Below, piece by piece: positions 5,294-5,747 of a stretch of DNA of 5,747 nt. Both the position numbers and the translations under genes were made by a program. Each line of letters starts with the position of its first letter. Within the stretch, counting starts at the first letter, position 1. The stretch spans positions 1-5,747 of the forward strand of contig JAUVXS010000109.1 in the NCBI GenBank assembly GCA_030603485.1, read 5' to 3'. The notes below the pieces were generated by a model. It was not told where the DNA came from and searched no databases. It saw only the letters and a list, made by a program, of their open reading frames with translations. The stretch is from Dehalococcoidia bacterium (GTDB lineage Bacteria > Chloroflexota > Dehalococcoidia > GIF9 > AB-539-J10).

Positions 5294-5316
5294 GGTTCAG
5301 GCTTTAGCCTGACACC
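5294..5316. repeat. Small palindromic hairpin between dehydrogenase and acetyltransferase genes
   Basis: TCAGGCT at 5297-5303 and AGCCTGA at 5306-5312 are perfect arms around TT. After one bulged base, GGT (5294-5296) pairs with ACC (5314-5316). No T-run follows on either strand, so it is not a standard terminator. Palindromes with a GGCTTTAGCC core are often dispersed in bacterial intergenic DNA, so this may be a REP-like copy. The 120-base gap holds no gene and no convincing promoter. Confidence 0.5.
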
Positions 5317-5374
5317 TGTATGTGTGAACTCCGCCTTTCCCTAATCCGATTTACCGATAATCGCCTGGTTCAGA

Positions 5375-5747
5375 TTAACGCTTTAGCTTTACTATTACAG
5401 CGTCGGCTACCTGGCTGGTGCCTACCGCAGTGGCAGGGTCGAGCTTCAAATCATAGGTGACATCCTTGCCTTCAGCTATGACCTCAGCTATAGCGCTTTC
5501 CAATTTATCGGCGCTATCCTCTTCTCCGAGATAACGCAGCATCATCACCCCGGAGAGCATCATAGCCATGGGATTGGCCTTATTTTGCCCCGCGTATTTG
5601 GGGGCACTTCCGTGGGTAGGTTCAAAGATAGCTACCTCATCCCCGATGTTGGCTCCAGGCGCTACGCCCATGCTGCCGACCAGCCCAGCACAGAGGTCCG
5701 AAATTATGTCGCCGTACAAATTGGGCAGCACGAGGACGTCAAACATC
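5375..5747 (-). CDS. icd: Isocitrate dehydrogenase, C-terminal part
   Basis: The C-terminal 124 residues of a beta-decarboxylating dehydrogenase; the gene continues past the right edge. Using the Met at 5746 as residue 1, NLYGDIISDL carries the two metal-binding aspartates (Asp13, Asp17, equivalent to Asp307 and Asp311 of E. coli isocitrate dehydrogenase), then VAPGANIG at 28-35 and THGSAPKYAGQNKANP at 44-59. The Lys50-Tyr51 pair matches the residues that bind the NADP 2'-phosphate in E. coli and Thermus enzymes; 3-isopropylmalate dehydrogenases usually have Asp-Ile there, which argues for isocitrate as substrate. Tyr98 in VTYD fits a third NADP contact, while the expected arginine four residues later is Leu102 in ungapped alignment. 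The enzyme makes 2-oxoglutarate for the citrate cycle or glutamate synthesis. Same direction as lysA, with 120 bases before the acetyltransferase gene. Confidence 0.85.
   Translation of the reverse strand, partial: MFDVLVLPNLYGDIISDLCAGLVGSMGVAPGANIGDEVAIFEPTHGSAPKYAGQNKANPMAMMLSGVMMLRYLGEEDSADKLESAIAEVIAEGKDVTYDLKLDPATAVGTSQVADAVIVKLKR

Noticed and set aside
5375..5747. 3-Isopropylmalate dehydrogenase (leuB)
   Set aside because: The APKYAG segment with Lys-Tyr is typical of isocitrate dehydrogenase, whereas isopropylmalate enzymes usually have Asp-Ile at that place; the missing N-terminus prevents full proof.

Overview
The window (about 5.7 kb, roughly half G+C) looks like ordinary bacterial chromosome carrying a leftward run of housekeeping genes and one divergent gene. 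Gene content and protein style (a RicT/PSP1 protein next to the clamp-loader delta' gene, a diaminopimelate decarboxylase, an isocitrate dehydrogenase of the lysine-tyrosine type, and a stand-alone HNH protein) suggest a Chloroflexota member, perhaps Dehalococcoidia-like. This is an inference from remembered gene content, not an identification; a Gram-positive-like lineage is the main alternative.

Left end (1-456): the last codons of a rightward gene with an acidic tail, then about 400 bases without a convincing gene. This gap holds a strong ribosome-binding-like sequence leading into a doubtful small frame, a compact repeat made of two hairpins (148-232, the second ending in a short T-run), a four-tract G-quadruplex motif on the minus strand within that repeat, and a good extended -10 promoter for the next gene. 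The rightward HNH-family protein follows at 457-966. It converges on the leftward genes across a 47-base spacer.

Leftward block (1014-4217 or 4253): lysA (last step of lysine synthesis), holB (clamp-loader delta', 1 base after lysA in the long reading) and ricT (41 bases after holB). The holB-ricT order is also found in Bacillus, so that pair is conserved. The end of ricT contains a perfect 24-base palindrome. About 230 bases upstream of lysA form a foldable leader: a 12-bp closing helix around several local hairpins, followed by a short hairpin with a T-run. It matches no riboswitch class I can recognise and is the best candidate here for an undescribed regulatory element.

Right part (4481-5747): a GNAT acetyltransferase with a C-terminal YoaP-like, possibly thioredoxin-fold domain. 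It is clearly poorer in G+C (about 39% against about 51% in sampled lysA) and probably arrived by transfer between the dehydrogenase and lysA. The window ends inside the C-terminal third of an isocitrate dehydrogenase. I see no CRISPR array, tRNA, rRNA, transposase or multi-gene defence system.
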